DNA of 64,000 nucleotides from Isoetes taiwanensis (lineage: Eukaryota; Streptophyta; Lycopodiopsida; Isoetales; Isoetaceae), in NCBI GenBank assembly GCA_021234155.1, contig JAJEKV010000026.1:3894644-3958643 (forward strand), given 5' to 3'. Below the pieces are notes generated by a model. The model was not told where the DNA came from, made no database searches, and worked only from the letters and a program-made list of their open reading frames with translations. A program made the translations under genes and the position numbers. Positions 47,421-57,738 of the stretch are shown here, in pieces; position 1 is the first letter of the stretch, and every line of letters starts with the position of its first letter.

Positions 47421-47565
47421 TGAATGAATAACACAATTACAACCAAAGTAGTTATCTATGCATCGGATGACAGCGCCGCGCTTTTTCTAAACAACCACGA
47501 CTCATATATTGTCGAATTAGGATAACACCTAATCTAGATCTTTGCTAACTCATCATATTCTAACA
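47421..47565 (-). repeat. Copia 3' LTR
   Basis: 145 bp, aligned along its length with 51528-51673. Shared blocks include GTAGTTATCTATGCATC, ACACCTAATCTAGATC and CATCATATTCTAACA. Confidence 0.9.
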
Positions 47566-47579
47566 CTCCCACTTCAGCC
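47566..47579 (-). promoter_or_regulatory. Polypurine tract of the Copia element
   Basis: On the minus strand, GGCTGAAGTGGGAG directly abuts TGTTAG of the 3' LTR, the expected position for plus-strand DNA priming. Confidence 0.7.
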
Positions 47580-47619
47580 AGGATCCGCTTGCGTTTCTTT
47601 TGTCACGTATCAATATACT

Positions 47620-50600
47620 CATCTCATCTCTTATCAGCTGAAATTTGTCGCTTGCCAATGGTTTGGTCAAAACATCTGCCATCATCTCGTTTGTTGAACA
47701 ATGTTGCAGATTAATCACTCCTGCTTGTACCTGTTCTCTTATGAAATGGTAGCGAATGTCAATTGGCGCGTTCTTGCATGAAACTTAGTTGAATCTGCTA
47801 GGGCGATGGCACTTCTATTGTCACAGTAAAGTAAGGTTGGTTCATGCTGCTATAACAATATTCCCTGCAGTAATGTGCACATCCAAACTGCTTCTTGAGC
47901 TACTATAGTAGCAGCGATGTACTCTGCTTCTGTTGATGATAAAGCTGTGATAGGTTAACGCTTACTTTGCCATGAAATAACATTTGTTCCAAGCTGAAAA
48001 ACATAGGCTGAAGTTGATCGTCTGCTGTCAACATCCCCAGCCCAATCTGCATCTGTATATCTTACTAACTTGAACAATTATTTTTCCTGTTGCCTTCGAT
48101 ACACCAATGCAGAATCCATTGTACCTTTTAGATAGCGCATAATCCTCTTGATGGCAAGCCAATGCTGGCGCCCCGGATTATCCATAAACTGACTTACAAC
48201 TCCCACTAAAAATGAAATGTCAGGACGGGTACATACGACAAGATAAGTTAGTCTGCCTACTGCATGCCTATATGGGACATTCCGCATTTCTTGTGCCTCT
48301 TCTTCATTTGATGGAGCCATATCTTTAGTAAGCTGCAAGTAAGATTCCATTGGAGTTGCCACGGGATTTGAATCCTGCATACCAGATCTGATCAATACTT
48401 CTTCAATGTACCATCTTTGCACCATTTGCAACCAGCCTTTAGTTTTGTCTCTAATAATCTGTATGCCCAAGCAATAATCAATCTCCCCCATGTCGGACAT
48501 GCGGAACTCTCTAAGTTGCTCTTTTACTTGTTTCAAGAACTCAACAGAATTAGAGACCAATATGCAGTCATATACGTAGAGTGCCACAATGATGAAAAAG
48601 CTGCCCATTGTCTTGACATAAACATTGCCATCTGCTTGTGTACTGCCAAACCCCAATCAAAGAAAATACCATTTATGTGTTCGAACCATGCCCTAGGAGG
48701 CTGGTGCATCCCATATAAGGCCTTGTATAACCTGCATACAAGCTGCTCATTTCCTTCTTTGATATATCCTTCGGCCGTTGATACATAAACTTCTTCTTGA
48801 ATTTCTCCATGAAGAAATGCCGTTTGCACGTCCATCTGATGGACCTCTAAATTAAGTTGAACTGCCAGGGCCAGCAGAGTGCATATGGACGACATTCTTA
48901 CTATAGGAGAAAAGGTATCCGTGAAATCCACTCCTACAATTTGGGAGAACTCTCAGGCCACAAATCGTGCTTTGAACCGTTCAATGTGACCACCGCGTTT
49001 TCGTTTAAGCTTGAACAACCATTTGGTACTAACCACTTGATGGCCAGGTGGAAGATTCGTTAGTTCCCAAGTCTAATTCTGCAACAATGAGCTGTATTCT
49101 GCATCCATGGCCTGTTGCCATTCCATTGCATGTGTGTTATTTAGTGCTTCTTCTACGCTTTGCGTGCTCATATATATCTTCATCATGCATAACCAAGTTG
49201 AGACGAATTGCTTTTCTACTATTGAAGTCGGCTGATTCTAGCGCCTTAGCTTTCGTGACTTAACTTAGGAACCTAGATCCTGGTTGTGCCTCTGTTTCCT
49301 CCTCGATAAATTGTTCATATGCGCCTTGCCCTATTGACACCGCCATATACCAAAGGAACTTGGTAATCGGTTGTGAAGATATGTCACGTCATGACCGCCT
49401 CACCCCGTAACTTGTCCTAAGATCCCAACAAATCGTGACATGGATCGGGCACTTTCAATCAATGTGTGATTTATACCTGAGGTGTATAAGGAGTGGTTCT
49501 TTGATGGATAATGCCCGTTCTTGCAAATATGTCTCAAAATGTTTTGAACAAGATTCTCCCCATTGTCACCAGAACAACTTAATCTTCTTCCCAATTTGAG
49601 TTTCCATTTGTGCATGAAACTCCCCGAACATATCCAAAATTTGATTTTCTTGCCAACAATCTAACGGTCAAACTGAAAAATCATTTATAAATGTGATCAC
49701 ATATCACTTATTCCCCGATAGACATGGTGTGCATGGGGCCACAAATATCGAGTATATGAGCTCCAATACATCTTTTGCTCGCCGCTTTCATCTATTGGAA
49801 ATGTGCCTCTCTTATGTTTCCCCATCACACGCGCCTCACGATTGCTCCATCTCTTCCTCATCACCAATCTTGAAGTCTACTACCAGCCTCTCCTTGTGTA
49901 GCTTCTTTATTGACTATACATTGACATGACCCAAACGACAGCCAAAGTCGTAATTGCTCATACTCCTTTCGACATTCAATGCCTGACGTGGAATCTTGAT
50001 TGTGACATCTAATTTGTAGAGCCCATCCTTGCGAATCCCACTGGCGATCTGCACACCTTGTTCATCTGATATAGTGCAAGTATACTTTGTGAATGTCGCC
50101 ATCAATCCTGTATCACCTATCTTCCCAATTGATAGAAGAGTTTGAGTCAATCCCGTATGTAATTTACATCATGGATCTTCTTGACATTGGTCCCCATCCG
50201 CACCATTATATCGCCTTTGACCACACACCTTGTATGCCCTGTTATCTCCGTTCAGATTTAGATGCCTCAAATGTTTCAAATATGTCTCTCACCGGAGTCA
50301 TGTGCATTGATGCGCGTGAGTCCAACCATATATCCCTGATCTGATTCATTCTTGGCAATGAACTTACCATAAATAGTTTATCACCATCTTTATTGTCCCC
50401 CTTTCTAAAATTTCTTGATGGAAATCTGTTTCTATCCACTGATGACGATAATCCGTGTCCGCAATCCTTCGCCATATGACCATCTTTTGCCACATCGAAA
50501 GCAAGGGCATTTTTCGATCCCATTCTGCATGCTTGCTTCCCTTCTAAAGCTGCCAAACAGAGTTGGGCTTCTATTCCCATTTGACGGAGCATCCCTTGCC

Positions 50601-50830
50601 TCCATTGGTTTCTTTCCAAACCATCTCTTCTTGTCTTTAATCATGAAAGCTGTATTCTTAGCACTTCCTTCTAACTTCAGTTTGCGTTCTTCCTCTATTA
50701 ATGTTGCAACCAAGCTGTCCATTGGCTGATTTGGGATGCTTGTCAATGCTGTAACAACAGATCTGAAATCTGAGGCCAATCCCTTTAACAACATTGCCAT
50801 TTGACCTTCTGCCGAGACCTTTACATTCAC
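47620..50830 (-). pseudogene. Copia gag-pol polyprotein, frameshifted
   Basis: Gag: AMLLKGLASDFRSVVTAL (about 50800), then a zinc knuckle (CFRCGK...HMAKDC, about 50450-50515). Protease: WLDSRASMHMTP (about 50310), the DSGAS site altered to DSRAS. Integrase: degraded pieces between 50200 and 49300. RT: KARFVA, then DFTDTFSPIVRMSSICTLLA (48870-48931), VHQMDVQTAFLHGEIQEEVY and PPRAWFE. The catalytic YVDD box reads YVYD (about 48565). GIQIIRDK and YLKGTMDSALVY follow. RNase [21 protein letters not shown] (about 48000-48060) and ALSSTEAEYIAA. The protein would copy and integrate the element, but the mutated catalytic Asp plus frameshifts mean it is dead. RT and RNase H are the best preserved; integrase is the worst. 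Confidence 0.9.
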
Positions 50831-51474
50831 TCTTGCTAATTGTATGATTTAAACACGCAATGGACCCGTAAATTTGGAATAGATTTCTTGAGGTCATGTA
50901 GAGATAAAAAATTGTCGCTTCAAAGACAACCATATGTCTTTCCAAATTCCTCTCCAAATGTCTCTCCATTGTTTCCCGCTCTTCTTAGCACTCTTCTTCA
51001 AGTCTACAAGGTGAATATACTCTTCCCCAAGGGCTAACCCTATTGTGGTGACTGCTTTCCTATCCCTTTGATCCCATTCCTGCTTTTGTCGCCTCTCACT
51101 GGAACCTCAAGTACATCTAGAATCGGTCTGTGTTGCTTCCCTCATCATGATTAATTGAAGCTTTAGGGACCAAGTATGATAATTATTTCCAATAAACTTC
51201 TAGAAATTTCTCAAAGAATTTATCTATTCCCCGAAGTTGATCCTCGCCATGCTTTCTGAATCTCAAATTTTGTGTATGAAATTGTGACTGGATTTCACTC
51301 CAGAATTCTTTGTGGGAGATGGAGGTGTCTCAATACACCCTCCTCCGAGATAGGCAAATTCTCGATATGTTCTCTAAGCCTTCCTCCAAGTCTCGATTTA
51401 CCTTTGTAAAACCCTCAGATCCTTTCTTCAAAACTATAGCAATGGGCTGCCTGGGTTTCACGCCCCATAACAAA

Positions 51475-51485
51475 GCTCGATACCA
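51475..51485 (-). promoter_or_regulatory. tRNA primer-binding site of the Copia element
   Basis: Minus-strand TGGTATCGAGC resembles TGGTATCAGAGC, the common plant Copia site for the initiator-Met tRNA 3' end, with one base lost. It lies about 42 nt inside the 5' LTR. Confidence 0.75.
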
Positions 51486-51527
51486 TCTTAAGATTTAAGA
51501 TTCAGAGATGGTGGAGATGGTGGAGAT

Positions 51528-51673
51528 TGAATGAATACCACAATACAACAAAAGTAGTTATCTATGCATCGCACAGATGCCTCGCTTCCCTAAACAAAGC
51601 CACGACCCATATATTGGTCAGGGATTAGGATGACACCTAATCTAGATCCTGTCAGCTTCATCATATTCTAACA
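51528..51673 (-). repeat. Copia 5' LTR
   Basis: 146 bp, begins TGTTAGAATATGATG and ends ATTCATTCA on the minus strand, matching the other LTR. Confidence 0.9.
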
Positions 51674-53380
51674 AATTGGCCCACAAAGCTTGTTAATGAT
51701 TTTCTTCCTCATTTAAAAGTTTTTGCCTCGAGGGAAAACTTGTTTCCCAGGACCCCGAACCACCAATATGCAATCATTCTGCATCCAAGGAGCCTTTCCC
51801 AGCAGCTCTTGCTAGTTTACGAAAGAACATGTTGCAGCCACAGAATTCAAAGATTACCTGCACTTTGAACAAAAGCCGGTGATGCCATCGCCATCCAGAG
51901 GAATACCGATTGCTGCCAAGAGGGAAGGGCCTTCAAAGACGCCTCCACCGTGGAACCTTATGATGGTTTGCCGCTTCTAGCAGCCCGTGAAGACCTATCC
52001 TTCCTTCTCCGACCATGCAGAGCTGCTCGAAAAAAAGCCCCGCCCTCCAGAACCTATGCGAAAATAAAACAGGAGAAAAATCCCTCCCCTTTTTCTGCCC
52101 AACCTATGCCACAATCTAGAAAACTGGTCATTTCGTTGACAGTTGAAAGTAATTCTATTAAAAATTTAATAGCTGTAGATGTAGAATATATTAGGGAATA
52201 TTCTCTCGATCAAAGGCTGTAAAGCAAGAATGCAGCAAAAGCTATAAAAGTATGCAACGCTATAAAGTATCCTACGTAAGGGACAATGTAAGTTTAGAAC
52301 ATGTAACGATAGGATGCATGTATATAATGCAACTAGATCAAAATGTAAACCTATTTTGAATAGGATAATTTTCAATGTGAGCTTAGAACGTAGATAATGC
52401 AAGTAGATACGGAATGTCGACCTATTTCGATTAGGATGATTTTCATATGTGCACTTTGGAAGGAGTAATCTTGATGAGGAGAAGCGGCCGCCACCGACCA
52501 AGGGCCGTGAGTGGCTGGAAAGCACGAAAGCAAAGGGCCGCCAGTCACCGGCGCGCGAAAAAATTTCTGTTTAAATTTTCTCCTCATCAAAATTACCCAA
52601 CTAAATTTCAACTAGCTTAAAATTTTGCCCATTCTCGGAGACCTAATTTGTAGCGTAGTCGGTGCGTGCCGTCAATACTTGAGTGCGTAGGACCGGAGAT
52701 CAACAAATATCTCTCAATTTCAAGGGCAAAGTAAAGATTTAGGTTATTTCCTTCCGTGTGCGAAACTAGGTAAAAAGCTATGGCCGACCTCCTAATTTTC
52801 CTTTAGTTTCCCTTCTTCGATTTCTTTTGTAGATGATTAGCAAACCGCACGTAGAAGATCAAGCATAATAAATTCTCCCGTCCGATTTCTTCTCTCGATT
52901 GATTTCTTAGCAAAATGGCACGACAAAACAATGGACAGAGTAAATTTAGGAAGGCAAATAGTTTTATCTGTTCTCATAGCCAACAATTCGGTAAGAAATA
53001 GAGATCTGAGGCAAGAAAGAGAGACCATGGCGGCGCTGCCCAAAAATTCGTCAAGCTGTCAAGTGAAGATTTCATGTTTTAAAAACTGGTTGAAAAGGGC
53101 TATAATTTTAAGGTGGTTGAAATTTCGTGTTCCAAGGTACCTTGGAATAGTAGCTTCTGATGGTCTTGATCTCGACACGTTGATATGCGAGGGCTATGCT
53201 ATTTGGGCGATGCTATTTATTGTCTGGAGTCCCATGCTGCATACAAACGAATGCCATTGTCAAATGTCAAATGCTATGATCCCTGAATGTACCGATTCCC
53301 AACTATTAGGATCATGCCACATCGGCACATCCAGGTAACTTTATTTTTGGCCATGTCTAACATAAGCAAGTCTTGAATAG
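51674..53380. other. Intergenic DNA, no gene recognised
   Basis: Holds a two-copy tandem repeat at 52291-52450. A 135-codon plus-strand frame at 52931-53338 has no recognisable domain and lies just upstream of the ATPD promoter region. Confidence 0.4.
52291..52450. repeat. Imperfect tandem repeat, two units (about 89 and 71 bp)
   Basis: AGTTTAGAAC...ATAATGCAACTAGAT...CCTATTTTGAATAGGATAAT at 52291 recurs as AGCTTAGAAC...ATAATGCAAGTAGAT...CCTATTTCGATTAGGATGAT at 52380. Confidence 0.8.
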
Positions 53381-53385
53381 CATGC

Positions 53386-53448
53386 CACGTGTCAACACAC
53401 ATCAAGGTAGAATTCTACAAGAATTATCAACAAGAGAAATACCTTATC
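53386..53448. promoter_or_regulatory. G-box and I-box pair upstream of ATPD
   Basis: CACGTG (53386-53391, in GCCACGTGTC) and CTTATC (53443-53448, reverse of GATAAG) lie about 200-250 bp before the likely first ATPD exon. This pairing is typical of light-regulated plant photosynthesis genes. It is motif evidence only. Confidence 0.45.
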
Positions 53449-54003
53449 ATGGATGGGATAGTGGGTGTTTGCCACGCGTCCAAAACATAATGGAAGAGCG
53501 GAAAATCCTCTTCGCGCATCTCAACCGTCCAAGGCTCATCTATACTATATCATGCGACCACAAGATATCACAATGCTTCTTGACCGTAAGATCTCGCAAC
53601 CTACGGCTGAGATCTCTCACATAGTATTCCTCGGCTTCACGATGCTAACTTCCCTTTTCTTACCTCCAGGCTCTTAGCTATGGCGTCTCCTGCCCAATCT
53701 TAGCTCCTCCGGCGCAGTTTAGGGTTCCGAGATTCTACTCAGTCGGTAGGTTATCTATGTCCTGCTTAGAAAGAAAAAGGTTTTTTTGGTCTTTATTTTG
53801 TGCATAATGTTTCAAAAGTAGAAACCTAATGCTTATAGAAACCATTTTTGCTCTGGGATCTCATTCCGGAGGTTGTTTGATTGCTTGAGTAATCTTTTCG
53901 TATAAATTTCTTGTTGAAAGCTAAATGAGCAGAGTTTCGATTAATTTTCTTGTTTGAAATGAGCAGAATTTGAGATTGATCGCTTCTTGTGCATTTACAG
54001 GCA

Positions 54004-54797
54004 ATGGAGTGCATGCAGCAATCTGTTACAGCAGCTCGATTTTCTTTTAGCTCCTTCTGCAGCTGCAGATCGGTCTAAGATAAAGCTTCTTCTGCTCAGC
54101 CGGCTTGTATTTCTTCCAGGCCATTTTCATGTCAAGGATCCTCTGCATCTTCCAGCTCTTTTAGGTACAATGCACTTGTTTTAAAAGTTCCTGTAGTTTC
54201 CAAAAGGGCGGAAACAGAGCTGTTGTTGAAATGAGAGATACTGCTGCTGGAAACTATGCATCTGCGCTTGTAGACCTTGCAAAATCAAGCTCTTGCCTTG
54301 AGGCAGTATTTGGAGATATCGAAAGACTTGGCCGTTACCTATCAAAGGATGAAGTCTATAAATTTCTAATTAACCCTATCGTCCCCATCGAAAAGAAAAA
54401 CGGAGTTCTTAAAGCCTTAGCTACAGAGGGTATGTTCCAAGAAGCCACTCAGAAATTCCTTTACTTGCTGGTTGAAAAGAAGAGGTTGGAAATCATCAAA
54501 GATATTATTCAGGAATTTGAATCTATTTATAATGAGCTTACTGATACTCAGATTGCTGTGGTAACCTCTGCTGTGAAAATTGAGAACCATCAGTTGGCTC
54601 AGATTGCTAAGAAGGTTCAATCCTTAAGTGGTGCCAAAAATGTGAGGTTGAAGAATGTAATTGATCCTTCTCTCATTGCTGGCTTCATGGTTAACTTTGG
54701 AAAGGATGGATCTCGATTTATTGATTTAAGTGTGAAGGGGCAATTAGAACGCATTTCAGCTAGTATTGAATTATCAGAGAAGGTTGGAGCCTTCTAA
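54004..54797 (+). CDS. ATPD: Chloroplast ATP synthase delta subunit (CF1-delta), transit peptide disrupted
   Basis: From 54231 an intact 188-codon frame matches plant CF1-delta: AAGNYASALVDLAKSSSCLE, FLINPIVPIEKKNGVL, FLYLLVEKKRLEIIKDII, YNELTDTQIAVVTSAVK, LSGAKNVRLKNVIDPSLIAG, then SVKGQLERI and a stop at 54797. Delta sits on top of CF1 and joins it to the stalk in the thylakoid ATP synthase. Upstream, an exon begins after TTTACAG at 54000, and the ATG at 54004 opens a Ser/Ala-rich transit-like frame. That frame has TAA at 54076-54078 and slips by one base in the AAAAGGGCGGAAAC stretch (about 54202-54215) before the mature part. Upstream GT at about 53747 suggests a 5' UTR intron. Together the parts fit the family's usual ~230-250 residues. 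Either the consensus has two errors, or this is a young pseudogene. Confidence 0.88.
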
Positions 54798-55210
54798 GAT
54801 TAAATTTCTACCTCTGCATACAACAGATGGATCTACACGTCAAGTTATTAGAAACAGTAGAGATGAATGGATTTTTTTTGAGAATCTCCTCGCCATGATC
54901 CAAGAGCGTCAATGAGGGTATGTCCTTTGGCTAGATTCTGTCTTTCATGTATAATAAAGTAAGGAATTGCAGAAACCATAGCTGCAATGATCAGCATGTA
55001 TAATAGAATACTTATAAAAGAACAGGATTTTTTTCGTCTACTGCCATATCTATGCAAAAACAGGGTACAGTCAAGGGATGAAATACTACAAACTCCAGCC
55101 GCATATTACAAATCATTATCCCCTTCCTCCCGGTCATGTGATGCCACATGACATACATAGATTTTATATATGAATAGGTGGTGGATAAGAGGAGGATAAC
55201 CTCTTCTTAA

Positions 55211-55272
55211 GATGATTATTGCAGATAACCCTCGAGGCCAGCAGGTTGAGAGGGTTATCTGCCATAATCATC
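55211..55272. repeat. Foldback: 23-bp inverted repeat with 16-nt loop
   Basis: GATGATTATTGCAGATAACC.. (55211-55233) pairs with GAGGGTTATCTGCC.. (55250-55272) with a single mismatch. It could be a small foldback/MITE remnant or a hairpin RNA source. Confidence 0.85.
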
Positions 55273-56534
55273 GAGGGGAGGGTTGGCCTCCCTTGAACAT
55301 CTTGGGAGGCGATTATCACCATGGATATGATAATCTCCTCAATCTCAGCCGCGGACTTGATAATCACTTAGGAGCGAATTATCAGAAATAACCTCCCCGC
55401 CAAGATGCTGATTTAACGGTGGAGATTATCAGTGATCAGATAATCGCACGACACCAGATGTTTAAGGTTGATGAAAAACAAATTATGACTTAACAAATTG
55501 TCAAGTGATTCAAAGGCAGCTTTTCAAATGAGATCGGTTAGAACAATCATTTTCAAGTAAATACAGAGGGAGATAAAGAACGAGTCCTTATCGCATTTTC
55601 AAAGGCATAAATTCTGCCCTCTCCTAATCATAACTGGAGAAATGAAGGCATCTCAACACAGATGAAGTTGATGGAAGAATTCAAGTGCCGGGCTAGCTGG
55701 GACAGAGGAACGAACGAGATACCGCTCAGTGAACAGTCAAACAACCAGCAACAGGAATGGGAAAAGAATCTATTAGTGGAATGGAGAAAGAGAGGACTGA
55801 ATTGTAGACAACATTATGAACCAAGAACATGGTCCAGAGGCAATAGGAAGGAAAAACATGAGGGACAAGGGGGCTCAAGACCAGGAGTCGTTATCCATTG
55901 CAACCTGTGATTGAGGCATCAAACCGAGGGTAGCAGAATAATCTTTCCCATTCGGGAACATTCTTAAGTTTTAGGAAAGTTTAGACTGAATTGCCATTCT
56001 TGGCATCCAGCAAGTGTGTTGCTCACAGACCAGGTTCTGCATTGCAGAATTTAATGCTCAAGAAACTTCTCTATCTGCCTGATACCTCTCTGCTCTATTT
56101 GTTTTCTTCCCTTTTGAATTGACAACAACCATTCTCAGCACTTAGGGAGTGTGCTACAATTACAAGACTAGATTTTATATTGCAAGGTTTGTAATGCAAT
56201 GCTCATAAAATTTTCCCATCTGCAAATGCTCTTAAAGACTCTTCAGTTGACAAGTATTTATATTTATTTGTAGTTTCCATTTGTTTTTACTTTGTGGATT
56301 TCTTTCTAAGCTGGATTTTTCCATCTATGCTTTTTATATTGACTTGATCATTTTCTTTTGTTAATGCCGTTGCTATAGATTCAGGGTGGTGTTTTTTTGA
56401 AATTTAAGTTTTTAAATGCATCTTCCCCGCATCTAAAACGATAGATGCTTCGATGCTTTAGATGCTCCGCATCTGACACATCTATCTCCAGTCATTTAAG
56501 AATAATGATCTCGATGAAAATATGTTGACATATG

Positions 56535-56646
56535 TTGATCTTGATCTTGATCTTGATCTTGAGTGCCTTTTCCTCAGCATGAGCTTTGATTCGCCTTCAG
56601 CATGAGCTTTGAGCACCTTTAGCATGCGCTTTGATCGCCTTCAGCA
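56535..56646. repeat. (TTGATC)4 followed by ~23-bp tandem repeats
   Basis: TTGATC is repeated four times (56535-56558). Then TCAGCATGAGCTTTGA-type units start at 56574, 56597, 56620 (TAGCATGCGCTTTGA) and a partial at 56641. Confidence 0.9.
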
Positions 56647-57302
56647 GTACTCATAACTTGAGCTTCAAGTATTAAATTTACAAGATTTCAGAAGCCTTGG
56701 ATAGCTATTTCAGAGACCTTTTCGTAGATATCAAGCTTGGTTGGTTTGCATTGATTTTATGTTTGGGTTAGGGGTTTTCGGCCACCTCCACTCATTTATA
56801 AGTCTGTTATTTGTAATAATCTTACTAGGTACCTTGAATCCCACAACTTCTGCATCTCAATCTCATTCTCGATATGCATTTCCTCTGATTTAAATGGCCG
56901 CCCATATGTTAGGCACGTGTTGTTTAAATTAGAAATTACACGACCTGGTTTTGCTTTTATGTTTTTGCTTTTATGATATCACAACTGAATTATCTGCAAC
57001 ATAAAAATGTTTGTATCAGCATATCAACAAATTTAATCAAACCATTTTGTCAATTTTTTTTCAAACATTGTACAAGTAACTGCTATAATAGTACATTTGA
57101 GTTCTTTTATCCTAAGTATGACGGGTCCGTTCCTTGGTTCAGAGAGGAAACTATCGAATACACTCTTTGATAAGCTAATATAATAACCTAAAAATAGTGT
57201 TAGCAACCATAAGCTGGCAAACTATCTAACCATGCATTTCAATACGGAAGGGAAATGAACCCCTTGCAATGAAATGTTGGAACTATTCTGTTCCACCTGT
57301 GC

Positions 57303-57738
57303 ATAAAATATGTAGCAAAATAACAGGGGGTTCCAGGGGGATTTGATATAGATATAATCCTTGACACCATAGATCATATCCCTAAAACAATTCAATGGGT
57401 TATTATAAAAAAAAATATAGATTTAAGATAAAAAATATTCACATTAGCTCACTGGTTAGATTGGTTAAAGTAGTCTTATTAGGATATTGAGTTATTTTGG
57501 TAGAGGTTCGAATCCCCGTATTTCATATTCTAAAAGCTTAAGCGAAATCGCATCAAAACCTTAGGCAAACTCGTATTTGACATTTTAAAATCATAGGCGT
57601 CCCCAATCATAATTGAGCATAATCGAAACGAGAGGTGTCCAGAGGCTCCAACATACAGTCTGGGCCGTAGGATTGACAGATCCGACGACTGTGGTAGTCT
57701 AGGGTGCACCTCGTTTAGAATATGTAGCAAAATAACAC
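57303..57738 (+). repeat. tRNA-related (SINE-like) repeat, best-preserved unit
   Basis: Box A-like TAGCTCACTGGT (57445-57456) and box B GGTTCGAATCC (57505-57515). The unit is bracketed by the same AATATGTAGCAAAATAACA at both ends (about 57307 and 57719), giving a ~412-bp period, and it carries the CCACAACATAC-like and GTGCACCTCGTTTAGAATATG blocks of the 44-kb array. No acceptor stem pairs across the ends, so it is tRNA-derived rather than a tRNA gene. Confidence 0.8.

Larger units (their letters stand above)
47421..51673 (-). mobile_element. Ty1/Copia LTR retrotransposon, complete outline, degraded
   Basis: About 4.25 kb bounded by two ~145-bp LTRs beginning TGTTAG and ending ATTCATTCA (minus-strand sense). 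A tRNA primer site lies inside the right LTR and a polypurine tract inside the left one. The internal region has the Copia order gag, protease, integrase, RT, RNase H. The flanking 5-mers (CTTAT at 47416-47420 and AATTG at 51674-51678) do not match, so no target-site duplication survives. The LTRs differ at many positions (roughly a fifth by eye), indicating an old insertion. Confidence 0.9.
54798..57302. other. ATPD downstream region and AT-rich intergenic DNA
   Basis: Holds the foldback at 55211-55272 amid GATAATC/GGTTATC-rich sequence (55180-55460), an 82-codon plus-strand frame with no known domain (55662-55910), and short tandem repeats near 56.5 kb. Confidence 0.4.

Noticed and set aside
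52931-53338. 135-codon plus-strand ORF upstream of ATPD
   Set aside because: No domain, and it overlaps the probable promoter region; likely chance.
57445-57515. tRNA gene (box A and box B present)
   Set aside because: No acceptor-stem pairing or clean cloverleaf, and the same sequence occurs in several long repeat units, so it is a tRNA-derived repeat.
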